Part shown: positions 62,114-64,000 of the stretch, in pieces
How positions within the stretch are numbered: the first letter of the stretch is position 1
Layout: each line of letters opens with the position of its first letter
Assembly: GCA_963756975.1 (NCBI GenBank)
Contig: CAVWPS010000002.1
Span: 310,001-374,000, forward strand
DNA length: 64,000 nt
Source: CAVRQM01 sp963756975
Lineage (GTDB): Bacteria > Pseudomonadota > Alphaproteobacteria > Acetobacterales > Acetobacteraceae
Reading direction: 5' to 3'
Notes under the pieces: model-generated
Database searches by the model: none
What the model was told of the DNA's origin: nothing
What the model saw: only the letters and a program-made list of their open reading frames with translations
Translations under genes and position numbers: made by a program

Positions 62114-63160
62114 ATGCAAGCAGACGTCATCCATGCCGCGGTTTTGCACGCGGCGGGCGACCTCCGCGTCGAGCCGACGAGCGTGCCGGAGCTCGGGCCG
62201 CGCGACGTCGCCGTGCGGGTCGGCGCGGGCGGAATCTGCGGCTCCGACCTGCATTATTTCAACCATGGCGGGACCGGTGCCATCCGCCTGCGCGAGCCGA
62301 TGATCCTGGGTCACGAGATCGCCGGCACGGTGTCCGCCGTCGGGAGCGAGGTGACCCGTGTCGCGCCGGGGCAGCGCGTGGCGGTCGACCCGAGCCGGCC
62401 GTGCGGTGCCTGCCGGTTCTGCAAGGAGGGCACGCCGCGTCATTGCCTGGAGATGCGGTTCCTCGGCAGCGCGATGCGGATGCCGCACGTCCAAGGCGGC
62501 TTCCGGCAAATGCTGGTCTGCACCGAGGCGCAGGCGGTACCGGTGCCGGACCACGTGCCGGTCGAGCATGCGGCGTTCGCGGAACCGCTCGCCGTCTGCC
62601 TGCACGCGGTGTCGCAGGCCGGCCCGTTGCTCGGGCGGCGCGTTCTGGTGACCGGGGCCGGGCCGATCGGTGCGTTGTGCGTGATGGCGGCGCGGTATTC
62701 GGGTGCCCGCGAGATCGTCGCGACCGATGTGGTCGACGCGCCGCTGGCGACCGTGCTGACGGTCGGTGCCGATCTGGCGCTGAATACGCGGAAAGATCCG
62801 GCGGCGCTGGACCGGTTCGGGGCGGCGAAGGGCTATTTCGACGTCGTGTTCGAGGCGTCCGGCCACGCGGCCGCCTTGACCGGTGCGATCGGCGCCGCCC
62901 GGCCGGGCGCGGCACTGGTGCTGGTCGGGCTGGGCGGCGACATGGCGCTGCCGGTCAACGCGATCGTCGCGAAAGAGCTCGAGCTGCGCGGCACGTTCCG
63001 GTTCGACGCGGAGTTCGAGCTGGCGGTCGATCTGATCGCGTCGGGGCGGATCGACGTGGCCCCGCTGCTGACCGAGATCGTGCCGTTGCATGAAGCGGTG
63101 CGCGCGTTCGAGCTGGCCGGCGACCGGACGCGGGCGATGAAGGTTCAGCTCGCGCTATGA
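62114..63160 (+). CDS. L-idonate 5-dehydrogenase-like zinc alcohol dehydrogenase
   Basis: A 348-aa medium-chain dehydrogenase. The catalytic zinc Cys is in GGICGSDLHYFNHGG, the GHE motif in ILGHEIAGTV, and four structural-zinc cysteines in CGACRFCKEGTPRHC. The NAD loop VTGAGPIGALCVMAA and LVGLGGDMALPVN match IdnD/sorbitol-dehydrogenase types. The ATG at 62114 was preferred to the GTG 9 bases upstream. Divergent to the IdnO-like gene with a 55-base gap, so the pair shares a control region. It overlaps the convergent ABC gene end by 6 bases. Confidence 0.86.
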   Translation: MQADVIHAAVLHAAGDLRVEPTSVPELGPRDVAVRVGAGGICGSDLHYFNHGGTGAIRLREPMILGHEIAGTVSAVGSEVTRVAPGQRVAVDPSRPCGACRFCKEGTPRHCLEMRFLGSAMRMPHVQGGFRQMLVCTEAQAVPVPDHVPVEHAAFAEPLAVCLHAVSQAGPLLGRRVLVTGAGPIGALCVMAARYSGAREIVATDVVDAPLATVLTVGADLALNTRKDPAALDRFGAAKGYFDVVFEASGHAAALTGAIGAARPGAALVLVGLGGDMALPVNAIVAKELELRGTFRFDAEFELAVDLIASGRIDVAPLLTEIVPLHEAVRAFELAGDRTRAMKVQLAL

Positions 63161-63784
63161 CAGCGTGATCGTCCTCGCACCGGGCGGGATGTCCGCCGGA
63201 TCGTGGGTGACGAGCAGCACCGGCAGCGCACTCGCCCACGCCCACACGAACGCCCGCATCCGCTCGCGCAACGGCGCGTCCAGCCGCCCGAACGGCTCAT
63301 CGAGCAGCAACGCGCGGGGTTGGGCCAGCATGGTCCGCAACAGGGCGATTCGGGCGCGCTGACCGCCGGATAGGGTTGCCACGTCGGTGTCGAACAGGCT
63401 GGGCAGCTCGGCTCGCGCCAAGGCGTCCTCGGCCACTCGTCGCCGGGCCTGGGTCGCGCGCGGCATGCCGAACAGCAGGTTTCCGCCGACCGTCAGATGC
63501 GGAAACAGCAAATCGTCCTGGAACAGGATGCCGAGGCGGCGGCGGTGCGGGGCAAGCCGGGTTACGTCCTCGCCGTCGATGACGACGCGCCCGGTGCCGG
63601 TCATCGCGCTGGGCAAGTGGCCGGTCAGGTGGGCGAGCAGGCTCGATTTGCCGCTGCCGCTCGGGCCCATCAGGGCGACCACCTCGCCCGGTCCGATGGC
63701 GAGGTCGAGCGGCGGCACCAGCACGCGCGGGCCGAGGGCGACCGAGACGCGTTCGAGCGTCAGCGCCACCGGCGGCCGGTCCAC
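63155..63784 (-). CDS. ABC transporter ATP-binding protein (YnjD-like)
   Basis: A 209-aa ATPase. Walker A is ALMGPSGSGKSSLLAHL, Q-loop GILFQDDLLFPHLTVG, signature LSGGQRARIALLRTML, Walker B ALLLDEPFGRLDAPL and switch His LVTHDPADIP. It resembles the YnjD component of the uncharacterised YnjBCD importer group. The GTG start at 63784 lies inside the end of the permease gene, an overlap of 25 bases, showing one operon. The substrate is unknown; thiamine-like compounds have been suggested for relatives. Confidence 0.85.
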   Translation of the reverse strand: MDRPPVALTLERVSVALGPRVLVPPLDLAIGPGEVVALMGPSGSGKSSLLAHLTGHLPSAMTGTGRVVIDGEDVTRLAPHRRRLGILFQDDLLFPHLTVGGNLLFGMPRATQARRRVAEDALARAELPSLFDTDVATLSGGQRARIALLRTMLAQPRALLLDEPFGRLDAPLRERMRAFVWAWASALPVLLVTHDPADIPPGARTITLS

Positions 63785-64000
63785 AACGATGGCGCGAACG
63801 CCAGGAATGGCAGCGCGCAGGCGAGCAGCCCGGCGGCGGCGGCGAGCCTGCGGTCGGAGCCGGATGCGAGGGCGACGGTGCGGGTGGCCAGCGTCTCGAT
63901 CCGGCCGCCGGCGGCGAACAGGGTCGGCAGGTATAGGCCGGCCGAGACGGCGACCCCGATGCCGGACGCGGCGAGGATCGGGCGGGCGAGCAGCGGCAGT
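63760..64000 (-). CDS. ABC transporter permease (YnjC-like), C-terminal part
   Basis: The last 79 residues of an inner-membrane permease; the start lies beyond the right edge of the window. Visible are SAGLYLPTLFAAGGRIETLA and VALASGSDRRL, a coupling region typical for YnjC, followed by a hydrophobic helix (GLLACALPFLAF) and a basic tail. The TGA stop at 63762-63760 falls within the ATPase gene in a different frame. Confidence 0.75.
   Translation of the reverse strand, partial: LPLLARPILAASGIGVAVSAGLYLPTLFAAGGRIETLATRTVALASGSDRRLAAAAGLLACALPFLAFAPSLWTGRRWR

Noticed and set aside
60203..63091. Minus-strand open frame of about 960 codons
   Set aside because: It is antisense to LigD, Ku and the idnD-like gene, with no domain pattern apart from shadow composition.
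63155..64000. Fusion of permease and ATPase in one chain
   Set aside because: A careful reading of the reverse strand gives a TGA at 63762-63760 in the permease frame; the ATPase is in another frame.

Overview
The window is about 64 kb of high-GC chromosomal DNA from an alphaproteobacterium. The order dcd-murA-hisG-hisD-infA-maf-rng-yacG, the short form of HisG, an OprB-type sugar porin, a periplasmic glucose-fructose oxidoreductase-like enzyme and many sugar-acid enzymes point towards Rhodospirillales/Acetobacterales. That placement is an inference from gene content and codon use; no rRNA is present to confirm it.

Layout. 1-3.6 kb: the end of a KdpD sensor kinase, KdpE, and an MFS exporter. 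3.6-15.6 kb: a fatty-acid beta-oxidation block (ETF-ubiquinone oxidoreductase, acyl-CoA dehydrogenase, FadB-like bifunctional enzyme and thiolase on the minus strand; thioesterase and acyl-CoA ligase on the plus strand), then a GNAT gene, an OprB porin and a glycosyltransferase-like gene. 15.7-17.2 kb: tRNA-Thr with its terminator, followed by a lower-GC decayed island carrying one orphan gene and remnants of GspE-like and PAS proteins. 17.2-29.2 kb: a sugar ABC importer without its ATPase, two FadR-type regulators, an epimerase, a phosphoesterase, an MFS exporter and a sugar-acid operon (aldose 1-epimerase, galactonate-dehydratase-like enzyme, SDR, SnoaL-like protein). 29.2-31.2 kb: a pectate-lyase-fold protein and a methyltransferase. 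31.3-37.3 kb: the conserved housekeeping cluster. 37.3-41 kb: an aldose-oxidising pair (aldo/keto reductase and FucU-like mutarotase), topoisomerase IB and an EVE-HNH protein. 41.2-50.4 kb: the GFOR-like oxidoreductase, an MFS exporter, DUF485/ActP acetate uptake and a 1157-aa GltD/NfnA-like fused flavoprotein. 50.5-64 kb: infC, a cysteine-dioxygenase-like protein, an arabinonate-type dehydratase, an EamA exporter, a SPOR lytic transglycosylase, a KpsMT-like exporter pair, LigD-Ku end joining, an idonate/gluconate dehydrogenase pair and the end of a YnjCD-type ABC transporter.

How the genes fit together. The dominant theme is uptake and oxidation of sugars, sugar acids, acetate and fatty acids: porin, ABC, MFS and ActP transporters bring substrates in, and mutarotases, dehydrogenases and dehydratases convert aldoses to ketodeoxy acids. 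Acyl-CoA dehydrogenation is tied to the quinone pool by ETF-QO.

Technical points. Four genes (fadB-like, acyl-CoA ligase, GNAT, rng) carry apparent single-base insertions while both sides of each break stay well conserved. This looks more like assembly error or very recent damage than old pseudogenes. maf and rng lack normal start codons and may use CTG; infC probably starts at AUA. A palindromic repeat has inserted in frame in the acyl-CoA dehydrogenase. No CRISPR array, insertion sequence, rRNA or prophage was recognised.
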